From assembly GCA_934167965.1 (NCBI GenBank), contig CAKPMJ010000002.1, forward strand, positions 1-64,000: a DNA stretch of 64,000 bases, written 5' to 3'. Made by a program: the position numbers and the translations under genes. The notes beneath the pieces are model-generated. The model ran no database searches. It saw nothing but the letters and a program-made list of their open reading frames with translations, and was not told the DNA's origin. Below, piece by piece: positions 52,472-61,769 of this stretch (within the stretch, counting starts at the first letter, position 1; every line of letters starts with the position of its first letter). The DNA is from an uncultured Clostridia bacterium (GTDB lineage: Bacteria; Bacillota; Clostridia; TANB77; CAG-508).

Positions 52472-53470
52472 TTATTTGGTTTCTATATATGCAAATCTAA
52501 GGTACCAATTACTGGTGTCTTCATTTTTAATTGTCCATTTTATATAATATCCATTAGATACTATGGCATCCTCTGTTACTTCCTTACCTGATTCATCTAG
52601 GATTTTCAAATTACTTGAATCAGGCAATTCATTTATTAGTTCTCCAGCTTTTTTATCCTTTGATACTCCTTTTAATTTATAGTTATCAGATTCTTCATTA
52701 TATACAAATTCATATCCATTATCTTTGTTTAATAAACTTATATATTCCTGGATTTTTGTATCCCATCTTTTGATGTTTTTAGGTTCTATCTTAATATTTC
52801 TATTTTGATCAATTTCAACATGTGTATCAGCATCTGTTGAAAAATGTGATCCATACAATAATATATCTTTCATATTTATTTCATTATCATCATATAAATT
52901 TGAAGCCAATCTTTGAAAATCTTTAAAATCACCAATAAAATGGAGGTCTCTAGATAACATAGTTCTATCTATAGGCATTATCTCACCATCACAATTCACA
53001 TCACCAAACACTACTGTCCTTGCCACAGTAACTCCATTTTTTTGTATTGCCATACCTGTTGAAATTTTTGTATATTTTTCAGTCTCTCCTATTATTTTAT
53101 CTTCTCCATTCATTGTTGTTTTATTATACTCATATTTTAATGCTACCGTATATCCATCAGGTAGTGATTTTTCCAAGTCTTCTACTGTGTCAGTAACACT
53201 ATTACTTTTATCAACGTTAAATCCTGTTATATACCCATAACTACACTTATAATTTGCCTTCTTTGTCAAAAAATTAGTTGCTAACTCCATATCTGTTAAT
53301 GTTTTTTCTTCTTGTTTTTGTGCCTCTTCTGTTTTTGTCTTTGCCTCAGCTGCTTTTCTTAATATTCCATTTTCCCCGCTTAGCATTGCTATTGCTACTC
53401 CTGCCAAAATTAATAGCACAATTATAGTTATTACCAATGCTATTAAAGTTATTCCTTTTTCTTTTCTCAT
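52472..53470 (-). CDS. Prepilin-like protein with degenerate dockerin-like domain (copy 1a)
   Basis: 332 aa, start ATG 53470 (TGGAGGAAG upstream). Prepilin-like N-terminus, then YGYITGFNVDKSNSVTD, a first F-hand (GDVNCDGEIMPIDRTML) and a second degenerate one (LYDDNEINMKDILLYG), then an extra C-terminal domain (KLKGVSKDKKAGELINELPDSSNLKIL...WYLRFAYIETK). First gene of its operon, 35 nt before copy 1b. Confidence 0.85.
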   Translation of the reverse strand: MRKEKGITLIALVITIIVLLILAGVAIAMLSGENGILRKAAEAKTKTEEAQKQEEKTLTDMELATNFLTKKANYKCSYGYITGFNVDKSNSVTDTVEDLEKSLPDGYTVALKYEYNKTTMNGEDKIIGETEKYTKISTGMAIQKNGVTVARTVVFGDVNCDGEIMPIDRTMLSRDLHFIGDFKDFQRLASNLYDDNEINMKDILLYGSHFSTDADTHVEIDQNRNIKIEPKNIKRWDTKIQEYISLLNKDNGYEFVYNEESDNYKLKGVSKDKKAGELINELPDSSNLKILDESGKEVTEDAIVSNGYYIKWTIKNEDTSNWYLRFAYIETK

Positions 53471-53550
53471 TAGATCTTCCTCCATTTTTTCTCTCCGTTT
53501 TTAGTCTATATTGTTCTATTTTTATATTATCATATTTATTTTTGTTTTCA

Positions 53551-53570
53551 CAGTGATTTTTATTCATACT
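53551..53570 (-). promoter_or_regulatory. 20-nt box shared upstream of prepilin-like genes
   Basis: Minus strand AGTATGAATAAAAATCACTG. It is preceded at 17 nt by TTGACA from the end of the leader hairpin region, so TATGAA could also serve as a -10. Confidence 0.5.
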
Positions 53571-53607
53571 TTTTATTTTTTATATTGTCAAAAAAGACAA
53601 CATCAAT

Positions 53608-53760
<153 letters not shown>

Positions 53761-53794
53761 TTGTAGTTCTCCCTTTATTTCTTCTTTTGTTTTT

Positions 53795-53823
53795 ATATTA
53801 TCATTACTACAATTTATTGTCAA
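53795..53823 (-). promoter_or_regulatory. Sigma-A promoter of leader unit C
   Basis: Minus strand TTGACA (53823-53818), 17-nt spacer, TAATAT (53800-53795), 36 nt after the stop of the preceding prepilin gene. Confidence 0.85.
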
Positions 53824-53858
53824 TATTTTTATATTAAATTTCTTTACTATCACTATAT

Positions 53859-54800
53859 TTATTTTACACTAAAATATAAAGTTACATCATTAGCAGCATC
53901 TGTATCTATAAGTACATATGTCTTATCTTGTATTTTCCCAGTTTCTACTTCTTGCTCTTCACCTGATTCATTCACTCTCCACATTATTATTTCTTTGTCA
54001 GGAAAATATCTTTTTAACGTTTCAACAGTCAAGTCATGATCTTGTGCTAATTCTACGCAATAATATTTTTTATCCTTATCATATACTTTTTTATAACTTT
54101 CCGGAAATTCCTTTAATCTATCATCTAATAAGCATTGGCGTGTGTATAGCTTTATAGTGCTTGGATCTTTTATTGATTGGCTTTGATATATTGGCGTTGC
54201 TCCATCCATCTTGTAGTTTAACATAATTTTTCCATCTTCGCTATTTACAATTCCATCACCATTAACGTCTCCTGCTATTTTAAAACAATCTTCTCCAAAC
54301 CCTACGTCTGTTGATCCACCACTTACGACATTTGCTGCATAACCTGCATCACTTAAATTAATGTAACCATCACCATCTATATCTCCAAATATAATTATCA
54401 TACCTTTTTTATTTCCAGAGTTGTCTCTTAATGTCATTCCTGTTGCTAGAGATTCATCATTTCCTAATTTATTTCCATCTTTATCACATACAATGTATTG
54501 ATCTTTTGGAAAATCATTTAACAATTCACCTACTTTTTCTCCTACTTTTATATTTGAAATATATCCATATGCCGCTTTCGTTTTTTTATTTTCTGTTATT
54601 AAATATGTTTGTAACTCCATTGATGCCAATCTCTCTTCTTCTCTTTGCGATGCTGTTTCTGTACTTGTCTTTGCTTCTGCTGCTTTTCTTAATATTCCAT
54701 TTTCTCCTGACAGCATTGCTATTGCTACTCCTGCCAATATTAATAGCACTATTATCGTTATTACTAATGCTATTAATGTTATTCCTTGATTTTTTTTCAT
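53859..54800 (-). CDS. Prepilin-like protein with dockerin-like domain (copy 2b)
   Basis: 313 aa. Prepilin-like start MKKNQG-ITLIALV, then YGYISNIKVGEKVGELLNDFPKDQYIV, two F-hands (GDIDGDGYINLSDAGYAANVV and GDVNGDGIVNSEDGKIMLNY), and a C-terminal domain with ESYKKVYDKDKKYYCVELA and TVETLKRYFPDKEI. The first ~100 codons are nearly identical in DNA to copy 2a, a recent duplication or gene conversion. AGGAAGAG before the ATG; 17 nt after copy 2a. Confidence 0.88.
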   Translation of the reverse strand: MKKNQGITLIALVITIIVLLILAGVAIAMLSGENGILRKAAEAKTSTETASQREEERLASMELQTYLITENKKTKAAYGYISNIKVGEKVGELLNDFPKDQYIVCDKDGNKLGNDESLATGMTLRDNSGNKKGMIIIFGDIDGDGYINLSDAGYAANVVSGGSTDVGFGEDCFKIAGDVNGDGIVNSEDGKIMLNYKMDGATPIYQSQSIKDPSTIKLYTRQCLLDDRLKEFPESYKKVYDKDKKYYCVELAQDHDLTVETLKRYFPDKEIIMWRVNESGEEQEVETGKIQDKTYVLIDTDAANDVTLYFSVK

Positions 54801-54817
54801 TTCTTACTCTTCCTTTC

Positions 54818-55756
54818 CTATTTTATATTAAAATATAAGCATACTGTTTTATCTATCATAACATATGTGCCATCTACTATGGCTCCTTCTGTTATTGCTT
54901 CTTTCTTTCTTGTTCCCTCTTCATTTATTATATATCTGTATAATACTACTTCTTTATCTTTAAAATATCCTTTTACTGTTTCTACTGTTAATTCATTCTC
55001 CGCTATTTCTACAGAATAATATTGTTCTTCTTTATTGTATTCTTTTTTATAACTTTCTGGAAATCCCTCTATCTTGTCATCTATTAAACATTGACGTGTA
55101 TATAATTTTATAGTATTTGGATCTCTTATAGGTTGACTTTGGTCTATTGGTATTCCTCCTTCTGTTTTATGAAACTGCATAATTTTTGCATCCTCTCCAT
55201 TTACAACTCCGTCCCTATTTACATCTCCTGCTATTTTAAAACAGTCTTGTCCAAATCCTACATCTATTGACCCTCCATTTGTTACTCCTAAGGCATAACT
55301 TGCATCTTCTATATTAATAGCTCCATCACCATTTATGTCTCCGAATATAATTATCATACCCTTTTTATTTCCCGAGTTATCTCTTAATGTCATTCCTGTT
55401 GCTAGAGATTCATTATTTCCTAATTTATTTCCATCTTTATCACATACAATGTATTGATCTTTTGGAAAATCATTTAACAATTCACCTACTTTTTCCCCTT
55501 CTTCTATATTAGAAATATATCCATATGCTGCTTTTGTTTTTTTGTTTTCTGTTATTAAATATGTTTGTAACTCCATTGATGCCAATCTCTCTTCTTCTCT
55601 TTGCGATGCTGTTTCTGTATTTGTTTTTGCTTCTGCTGCTTTCTTTAATATTCCATTTTCTCCTGATAGCATTGCTATTGCTACTCCTGCTAAAATTAGT
55701 AATACTATTATTGTTATTACTAATGCTATTAATGTTATTCCTTTTTCTTTTCTCAT
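54818..55756 (-). CDS. Prepilin-like protein with dockerin-like domain (copy 2a)
   Basis: 312 aa, start ATG 55756 (TGGAGGAAG). Same plan as copy 2b: prepilin helix, YGYISNIEEGEKVGELLNDFPKDQYIV, F-hands GDINGDGAINIEDASYALGV and GDVNRDGVVNGEDAKIM, then ESYKKEYNKEEQYYSVEIA and TVETVKGYFKDKEVVLY. It follows leader unit D. The whole block leader-gene-gene is a tandem duplicate of 51.6-53.8 kb with diverged second halves. Confidence 0.88.
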   Translation of the reverse strand: MRKEKGITLIALVITIIVLLILAGVAIAMLSGENGILKKAAEAKTNTETASQREEERLASMELQTYLITENKKTKAAYGYISNIEEGEKVGELLNDFPKDQYIVCDKDGNKLGNNESLATGMTLRDNSGNKKGMIIIFGDINGDGAINIEDASYALGVTNGGSIDVGFGQDCFKIAGDVNRDGVVNGEDAKIMQFHKTEGGIPIDQSQPIRDPNTIKLYTRQCLIDDKIEGFPESYKKEYNKEEQYYSVEIAENELTVETVKGYFKDKEVVLYRYIINEEGTRKKEAITEGAIVDGTYVMIDKTVCLYFNIK

Positions 55757-55835
55757 TAGATCTTCCTCCATTTTTATCTTTGTTTTTAGTCTATACTATT
55801 CTATTTTTATAATATCATATTTATTTGCCTTTTCA

Positions 55836-55855
55836 CAGTGATTTTTATTCATACT
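55836..55855 (-). promoter_or_regulatory. 20-nt box shared upstream of prepilin-like genes
   Basis: Minus strand AGTATGAATAAAAATCACTG, identical to the box at 53551-53570. Confidence 0.5.
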
Positions 55856-55892
55856 TTTTATTTTTTATATTGTCAAAAAAGACAACATCAAT

Positions 55893-56056
<164 letters not shown>

Positions 56057-56089
56057 TTGTAGTTCTCCTTTTACTTTCTCTTTTGTTTT

Positions 56090-56118
56090 ATATTATCATT
56101 ACTACAATTTATTGTCAA
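56090..56118 (-). promoter_or_regulatory. Sigma-A promoter of leader unit D
   Basis: Minus strand TTGACA (56118-56113), 17-nt spacer, TAATAT (56095-56090), only 10 nt after the recO stop. Confidence 0.85.
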
Positions 56119-56127
56119 TATTTAAAT

Positions 56128-56857
56128 CTAAAATAATTCTCCTAATTTATATTCTTTTTCTAACTTCTCATTCAAGTAAATTTTACTTATTAATTCTAAT
56201 TCTTTTAAACTTTCATCTTTTAAAGCAAAAGAAAATAATTTTTTCGCAGGTGCTTGTACTATATAATTTATAGCAACTGCTGTACTTTTACTCATTTGTA
56301 TACAACTTTTGTCTGTTTTGTAACAGCTTTCACACTTAAACCCATTATCTCTGATACTAAAATAACTTAATTTTTCATTTTCGCCACATTCTGTACATTT
56401 ATCAATTCTAGGTTTAAACCCCAAAAAGCATAAAAGCTTTAGTTTAAATACACTCACCACAAAGTCTGGATCTTTATCTGTCTCCGAAATCATGTATAAT
56501 GTATTCAAAAATAATTGTAATATCTTATAACTGTTCTCATTCTCATTTGTTACATCTTGTATAATTTTAGTAATATGTACTGCATATTTTAATTTTTCTA
56601 AATCTGTTCTTAAATTATAAAACATTTCTATCGTATCACATGAACTTATTGTATAGTGTTCTTGACCCTTATACATAACATATTCTCCAAAGCATAAAAA
56701 TTGTGTGCCTGACAAAAGGGCGCTTTTTGTTCTCCTTGCGCCTTTTGCAACACACGATATTTTTCCGGACTCCTGGAGTTAACATTGTTAGCATTTTGTC
56801 GAAGTCACCCATATTATTTTCTGAAATTATTATCCCCTTCATTTTTACTATACTCAT
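56128..56857 (-). pseudogene. recO: recO (DNA repair protein) with a one-base frameshift
   Basis: ATG 56857 opens MSIVKMKGIIISENNMGDFDKMLTMLTPGVRK, the RecO OB-fold start. After VRK the frame fails; removing one A from the five-A run at 56760-56764 restores ISCVAKGARRTKSALLSGTQFLCFGEYV and the C-terminal zinc domain (CTECGENEKLSYFS...CESC), about 242 aa in all. RecO loads RecA with RecR. Because the lesion is in a homopolymer, a consensus error is likely; slippage or true inactivation are alternatives. Overlaps the yqzL 3' end by 44 nt. Confidence 0.88.
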
Positions 56858-56981
56858 TTGCTTCCACCTTTGGCTCAACTATTTTTCCATTTTGTTCTAT
56901 ATTTTCTAATTGTTTTAATTCTAGAAAAGTATCAACATTTCCAGTGTTTTTAAATGTATTCCATGCAATATCTTTCATCAT
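56814..56981 (-). CDS. yqzL: YqzL-like small protein
   Basis: 55 aa. MMKDIAWNTFKNTGNVDTFLELKQLENI matches the short YqzL pattern (W..F..TGN..TYL..K.LE) found between era and recO in Bacillota; a polar, Glu/Asn-rich tail follows. AGAGGAG stands before the first ATG. Function unknown in the family. Its 3' end overlaps the recO start in another frame. Confidence 0.75.
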   Translation of the reverse strand: MMKDIAWNTFKNTGNVDTFLELKQLENIEQNGKIVEPKVEANEYSKNEGDNNFRK

Positions 56982-57034
56982 AAGCTATCACTCCTCTTAT
57001 GTTATCATTTCCTAATTTGAAAATTATATGCAAA

Positions 57035-57928
57035 TTAAACTTTAAAAAAGTTCTCGTTGTTTTGCCAATCTTCTTTTACTTTTACCCAAGTTTTAAGATT
57101 TACTTTTGTATTAAAATTTTGTTCCATATCTTTTCTGGCTAAAGTTCCTATCCTTTTGAGCATTGCCCCATTTTTTCCTATTATAATACCTTTATGAGAT
57201 TCCCTCAAACAATAAATTGTAGCTTCTATTGTGTACATATTTTCTTTTTTTTGATTTTTTCCAAATTTCATTTTTTCTACTTTAACAAAAATACCATGTG
57301 GTACTTCATCTTTTAACAATATTAATGCTTTTTCTCTTATTGTCTCTTCTGCTAATTGTCTTAAGGTTTGATCTGTATATTCTTCAATATTATAGTATGC
57401 AGGACCAACATTAAGATTTCTTTCGATCTCATCTAATACAACTTCTTTATATTTTGATTTTAATGCTGAAACAGGTATTATTGCTTCAAATGGATACTCT
57501 TCTTTATACAAGTTGATTAATTTAGCCAATTCTTCTTTATTTACTAAATCAATTTTATTTATAATTAAAATCGTTTTCTTTTTTGATTCTTTTATTTTTT
57601 CTAGTACCTTTTTATCTCCTCTACCTATTTCCTTGCTATCTGCCTCTATTAAAAATAATACAATATCAGAATCTTCTATTGCACCCCAAGATAGTTCTAT
57701 CATATTTTCATTTAATTTTGTTTTTGGTTTATGAATCCCTGGTGTATCTATAAATATTATTTGCGAATTTTCTCTGTTTACAATCCCTTTTACTTGCGTT
57801 CTTGTTGTTTGTACTTTATTTGCTATTGCTGCAATTTTTTCTCCTACCAACAAATTTATAAGTGTTGATTTTCCTACGTTTGTTCTTCCTATTATTGATA
57901 CAAACCCTGATTTAAATTCTTTTTGCAT
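57035..57928 (-). CDS. era: GTPase Era
   Basis: 297 aa. G1 GRTNVGKSTLINLL, G3 DTPGIHKPK, G4 NKIDLVNK and the C-terminal KH domain (HKGIIIGKNGAMLKRIGTLARKDME) are complete. Era binds the 3' end of 16S rRNA during 30S maturation. Located before yqzL and recO, the usual arrangement. Confidence 0.97.
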   Translation of the reverse strand: MQKEFKSGFVSIIGRTNVGKSTLINLLVGEKIAAIANKVQTTRTQVKGIVNRENSQIIFIDTPGIHKPKTKLNENMIELSWGAIEDSDIVLFLIEADSKEIGRGDKKVLEKIKESKKKTILIINKIDLVNKEELAKLINLYKEEYPFEAIIPVSALKSKYKEVVLDEIERNLNVGPAYYNIEEYTDQTLRQLAEETIREKALILLKDEVPHGIFVKVEKMKFGKNQKKENMYTIEATIYCLRESHKGIIIGKNGAMLKRIGTLARKDMEQNFNTKVNLKTWVKVKEDWQNNENFFKV

Positions 57929-57945
57929 TTATTTTTCCTTTCTAT

Positions 57946-58683
57946 TTATCTAAATACCTTTAAAATATCATTGTATGTAACATATAGTGATAATGCAATT
58001 ATTATAGAAAATCCAATCATTTGTATTTGAATTTCTGTTTCTTGTTTTAAAGGTTTTCTTCTAATTGCTTCAATAATTAAAATTAATATTTTTCCGCCAT
58101 CTAATGCAGGTATTGGAAGTAAGTTTGTAATTCCAAGTGATACAGATATAACAGATAATATATATAAATAATTTACTAAATTTGTTGTTTGTGCTACAAT
58201 CCCTGATATTCCAACAGGACCTGATAAATCATTTACTCCCACTTTACCAGTAAATAACATTTTTATACTCTCACCTAAAGATGCTATAAATCCCCCTGTT
58301 GCTTGAAAAGCCAAACCTACATTTTTATATACTATTGCAACTAGAACAAAGTACACTATTAATCCAAATATAATATTTACAACCGCTCCAGCCGCAACTA
58401 TTGCAATTCTTTTTGGAATACTAGCTTCACTAAAAGAACCATCTTCATCTGACAGTTCTTCTTCTCCTTCCATACTTACAAATCCACCTAATGGTATTAA
58501 GCGAAGTGCATATTTGGTTTCTTTTGTTTGTTTTTTCCATATCGTTGGTCCAAATCCTATTGCAAATTCATTTACTTTTACTTTGCAAAGTTTTGCAATT
58601 AAGAAGTGACCTCCTTCATGTATAAATATTAAAAATCCTAGTAAAAAAACTATTTTTAATGCTGAAATGATTACAGTTAGCAT
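57946..58683 (-). CDS. M50 site-2 protease, RseP-like but without PDZ domain
   Basis: 245 aa. HEGGH (about residues 22-26) and LPIPALDGGKI (about 190) are the zinc-site motifs; membrane helices at both ends and in the middle. RasP/RseP proteins normally have one or two PDZ domains and 340-450 residues; here residues ~125-140 connect directly. SGPVGISGIVAQ, typical of RseP, is kept. It would cleave membrane-embedded anti-sigma factors or signal-peptide remnants. It follows cdsA (9 nt), without dxr between them. Confidence 0.88.
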   Translation of the reverse strand: MLTVIISALKIVFLLGFLIFIHEGGHFLIAKLCKVKVNEFAIGFGPTIWKKQTKETKYALRLIPLGGFVSMEGEEELSDEDGSFSEASIPKRIAIVAAGAVVNIIFGLIVYFVLVAIVYKNVGLAFQATGGFIASLGESIKMLFTGKVGVNDLSGPVGISGIVAQTTNLVNYLYILSVISVSLGITNLLPIPALDGGKILILIIEAIRRKPLKQETEIQIQMIGFSIIIALSLYVTYNDILKVFR

Positions 58684-58692
58684 TTATACCTC

Positions 58693-59502
58693 CTAAACTA
58701 TCATACTAAAAAACATATACGCAAAAGGTGCTATAAATATTAAACTATCTATTCTATCTAACATTCCTCCATGACCTGGTATTAAATTTCCATAGTCTTT
58801 TATGTCTGCAAATCTTTTAATACTTGATGCTACAAAATCTCCTATTTGACTTACTACACTAAGTATTCCCGTAACTATTGCTACTATCAAATATGAATTT
58901 ACATTTAATCCCCAGAATTTACTTGATATTAACATATACACAATACCAATTATAATTGCACCTATTATTCCTGCTACACATCCCTCTGTTGTTTTTTTAG
59001 GGCTTATTTTGCTAAAGTTGTGTTTTCCAAAATGCTTTCCTACTATATATGCAAATATATCTGTAGACCATGCAACTAATATTACATAACCCAATATAAT
59101 TTTTCCATTGTCTAATCCCCTTATTAAACTTAAGAACATTATACAAATTATTACATAAAATATCCCTAAAAATGTGTATGATACATCTTTAAATGTTGTT
59201 TCCATATTAGTTATTATTACCTTTAAAAACAATATTAATAGTATTATCGGTATACTAAATATTACTATTTTCATTAATACTTCAATTGATAAAAATGCAG
59301 GTACTGCAACAATTATCGTACTTAAGTATCCTATCCATTTTATTGGATGAGCAACTTTTTCTATTACCCCAAAGTATTCATGCATACATATGATTGCTAC
59401 TGCTAATAAAAAGAAGTCTATGACATAGGTATTTCCCAATATTAGTAACGCTCCTACAACTGGTAATCCAATTAGTGTTGTTAATACTCTTTTTAAATTC
59501 AT
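58693..59502 (-). CDS. cdsA: Phosphatidate cytidylyltransferase
   Basis: 269 aa with about seven to eight membrane helices. The C-terminal signature (SQIGDFVASSIKRFADIKDYGNLIPGHGGMLDRIDS) is complete. It makes CDP-diacylglycerol for phospholipid synthesis. It lies between uppS and the M50 protease. Confidence 0.95.
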   Translation of the reverse strand: MNLKRVLTTLIGLPVVGALLILGNTYVIDFFLLAVAIICMHEYFGVIEKVAHPIKWIGYLSTIIVAVPAFLSIEVLMKIVIFSIPIILLILFLKVIITNMETTFKDVSYTFLGIFYVIICIMFLSLIRGLDNGKIILGYVILVAWSTDIFAYIVGKHFGKHNFSKISPKKTTEGCVAGIIGAIIIGIVYMLISSKFWGLNVNSYLIVAIVTGILSVVSQIGDFVASSIKRFADIKDYGNLIPGHGGMLDRIDSLIFIAPFAYMFFSMIV

Positions 59503-59536
59503 TTATCTCTTCTCCTTCTAATTAGTTCTTTTAAGT

Positions 59537-60244
59537 CTAATTTGCGCCAAACTTTCTGTTTCTTTTTTGATACTCAATAATGGCATCATCTAAGTCTTGT
59601 TCTGTAAAATCAGGCCAGTTTTTATCTATAAACAAAAACTCTGTATAAGTTAATTGCCAAGGTAAAAAATTACTTGTTCTGCATTCTCCACTTGTTCTAA
59701 TCATTAAACTAGGATCAGGCATTCCTGCTGTATATAGATTATTTGATATCATATTTTCATTTATATCTTCTACGTTCAACTTTCCGTCTTTTACATTTTG
59801 TGCAATATTTTTCACTGCATTTACGATTTCATTTCTTCCACCATAATTTAGAGCTATATTAAATACCACACCTGTATTATTTTCAGTCCTTCTCTTGCAG
59901 TCTTCGATCCCTTTTTGCATTTTTTCTGAAAATGCAGACATGTCTCCTAAAAATTGTACCTTTATGTTTTCCGAATCTGCTATTTTAGAATATTTTTCTA
60001 TGTAATTTTGCAACAACAACATTAAAGCTGATACCTCATCTTCTGCTCTTTTCCAATTTTCTGTTGAAAATGCATATACTGTAATATATTTTAATCCTAT
60101 TTTATTTGCATGTCTAACTATTTTTTCTAATGTCTTTGCACCTTCTTTATGTCCTAAAGCTATTGGTAGTCCCTTAGCTTTTGCCCATCTTCTATTTCCG
60201 TCCATTATAATTGCTATATGTTCTGGCATATTTTTTTCATCCAT
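59537..60244 (-). CDS. uppS: Undecaprenyl diphosphate synthase
   Basis: 235 aa cis-prenyltransferase. HIAIIMDGNRRWAKAKG with catalytic Asp (about residue 15), ALNYGGRNEIV and RTSGECRTSNFLPWQLTYTEF are conserved. It makes the C55 lipid carrier for wall and envelope sugars, the carrier used by the glycosyltransferase/gtrA pair. Confidence 0.97.
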   Translation of the reverse strand: MDEKNMPEHIAIIMDGNRRWAKAKGLPIALGHKEGAKTLEKIVRHANKIGLKYITVYAFSTENWKRAEDEVSALMLLLQNYIEKYSKIADSENIKVQFLGDMSAFSEKMQKGIEDCKRRTENNTGVVFNIALNYGGRNEIVNAVKNIAQNVKDGKLNVEDINENMISNNLYTAGMPDPSLMIRTSGECRTSNFLPWQLTYTEFLFIDKNWPDFTEQDLDDAIIEYQKRNRKFGAN

Positions 60245-60289
60245 GTTTATTTATATTCCTTTCTTTATGTCTAATATATTATAATTGTA

Positions 60290-61180
60290 TTACTTACTTC
60301 TTGTCTTAATGTATAGTGCAAGCTCTTTTAAAAATTCTCCATTTTCTCCATAGCTTTCCAACATATTTATAGCTTCTTGAGTTATATTTTCTAGAATCCT
60401 TTTAGATTCCTCTAAACCATATTTAGTAACATATGTACATTTATGTTTTTCTCTATCATTTCCTACAGGCTTTCCCATAATTAACTCATTTCCTTCTTCT
60501 GATAAAATATCATCTTTTATCTGGAAAGCTAATCCTATTTTTTCTGCATAATTTGTTAATTTTTCTAAATCTTTTTCTTCACAGCCAGAAAGTATTGCAC
60601 CCATTCTCACACATAATTTTAAAAGTGCACCTGTTTTGTTAATATGTATATACTCTAAGTATTCAGAAGATATTGGTTTTCCTTCAAATTCTGTATCTAC
60701 ATATTCACCTGCAATCATTCTATCTACTGCTTTTGAAAACTCATTAAATATTCTCATTTTAGTAGATAACTCTTTTGCATCTGTAGTATTTTTTAAATCT
60801 TCACTTATTACTATATATGCCTGATTTAAAAGTGCATCTCCTGCCAAAATAGCTGTAGATTCATTGTATTTTTTATGATTAGTAAGTCTTCCATGTCTAA
60901 AATCATCATTGTCTATACCAGGTAAATCATCATGTATTAATGAAAAATTATGTACCATTTCAATTGCACACATATATGGTATACAAATACTATAATCTTG
61001 TTTGAATAATTTGTATGTTGCCATAACTAAAATAGGTCTTAATCTTTTTCCACCAGCCATCAAACTATATTCCATTGATTCATTTAACATTCTTTCTGGA
61101 CAATTTTTATTTCCTATATATTTTTCTAATTGTTCTTCAACTATTTCTTGATATTTTTTTAGTTCTGCTTTAAAATCCAT
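60290..61180 (-). CDS. ispA: Polyprenyl (farnesyl-type) diphosphate synthase
   Basis: 296 aa trans-prenyltransferase. First Asp-rich motif HDDLPGIDNDDFRHGR, then AGDALLNQAY and GKPVGNDREKHKCTYV. The second motif, DDxxD in the family, reads DDILS: the last Asp is Ser. It makes FPP for uppS, which lies directly downstream. GAGAGG precedes the ATG. Gene symbol by position and length; chain length not provable. Confidence 0.88.
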   Translation of the reverse strand: MDFKAELKKYQEIVEEQLEKYIGNKNCPERMLNESMEYSLMAGGKRLRPILVMATYKLFKQDYSICIPYMCAIEMVHNFSLIHDDLPGIDNDDFRHGRLTNHKKYNESTAILAGDALLNQAYIVISEDLKNTTDAKELSTKMRIFNEFSKAVDRMIAGEYVDTEFEGKPISSEYLEYIHINKTGALLKLCVRMGAILSGCEEKDLEKLTNYAEKIGLAFQIKDDILSEEGNELIMGKPVGNDREKHKCTYVTKYGLEESKRILENITQEAINMLESYGENGEFLKELALYIKTRSK

Positions 61181-61199
61181 TAAAAAGACCTCTCATTTT

Positions 61200-61748
61200 T
61201 TATATTGACATTATTTCTGTTTCTTTTGCCTCTAATATTTTATCTATTTGTTCTATGCTTTTATCTGTTAATTTTTGGATATCATCTTCTGCTCCTTTTA
61301 ATTCGTCTTCTGTCATTTCTCCATCTTTTTGCATAGCTTTTGCCTTATCTATTCCTTCTCTTCTTGAATTTCTTACAGCTACTTTTGATTCTTCTGCATA
61401 TTTCTTTATTTCTTTTACTAAATCTTTTCTTCTTTCTTCTGTTAATTCTGGAAATACTAGTCTTATTACTTTTCCATCATTATTTGGGTTAATTCCAATG
61501 TCTGCTTCTAATATTGCTTTTTCTATCATTTTCAATACACTTAGATCCCATGGTTGAATTACTATCATTCTTGCCTCTGGTACTGAAATTCCTGCTACTT
61601 GATTTACTGGTGTTGGTGTACCATAATAATCTATTTTTACTTTGTTTAATATTGCAGGATTTGCTCTTCCTGCTCTTACTTCTGATAGTCTTACATTTAA
61701 ACTATCTATTGTTTTTTCCATTTTATCTTTAATTTCTGAATAATCCAT
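61200..61748 (-). CDS. frr: Ribosome recycling factor
   Basis: 182 aa. Complete RRF: VRAGRANPAILNKVKIDYYGTPTPVNQVA, EARMIVIQPWD, GINPNNDGKVIRLVFPELTEERRKDLVK. It splits post-termination ribosomes with EF-G. pyrH is normally adjacent; here a 436-aa gene stands between. Confidence 0.97.
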   Translation of the reverse strand: MDYSEIKDKMEKTIDSLNVRLSEVRAGRANPAILNKVKIDYYGTPTPVNQVAGISVPEARMIVIQPWDLSVLKMIEKAILEADIGINPNNDGKVIRLVFPELTEERRKDLVKEIKKYAEESKVAVRNSRREGIDKAKAMQKDGEMTEDELKGAEDDIQKLTDKSIEQIDKILEAKETEIMSI

Positions 61749-61769
61749 TTTTTCAATCTCCTTTTAAAA

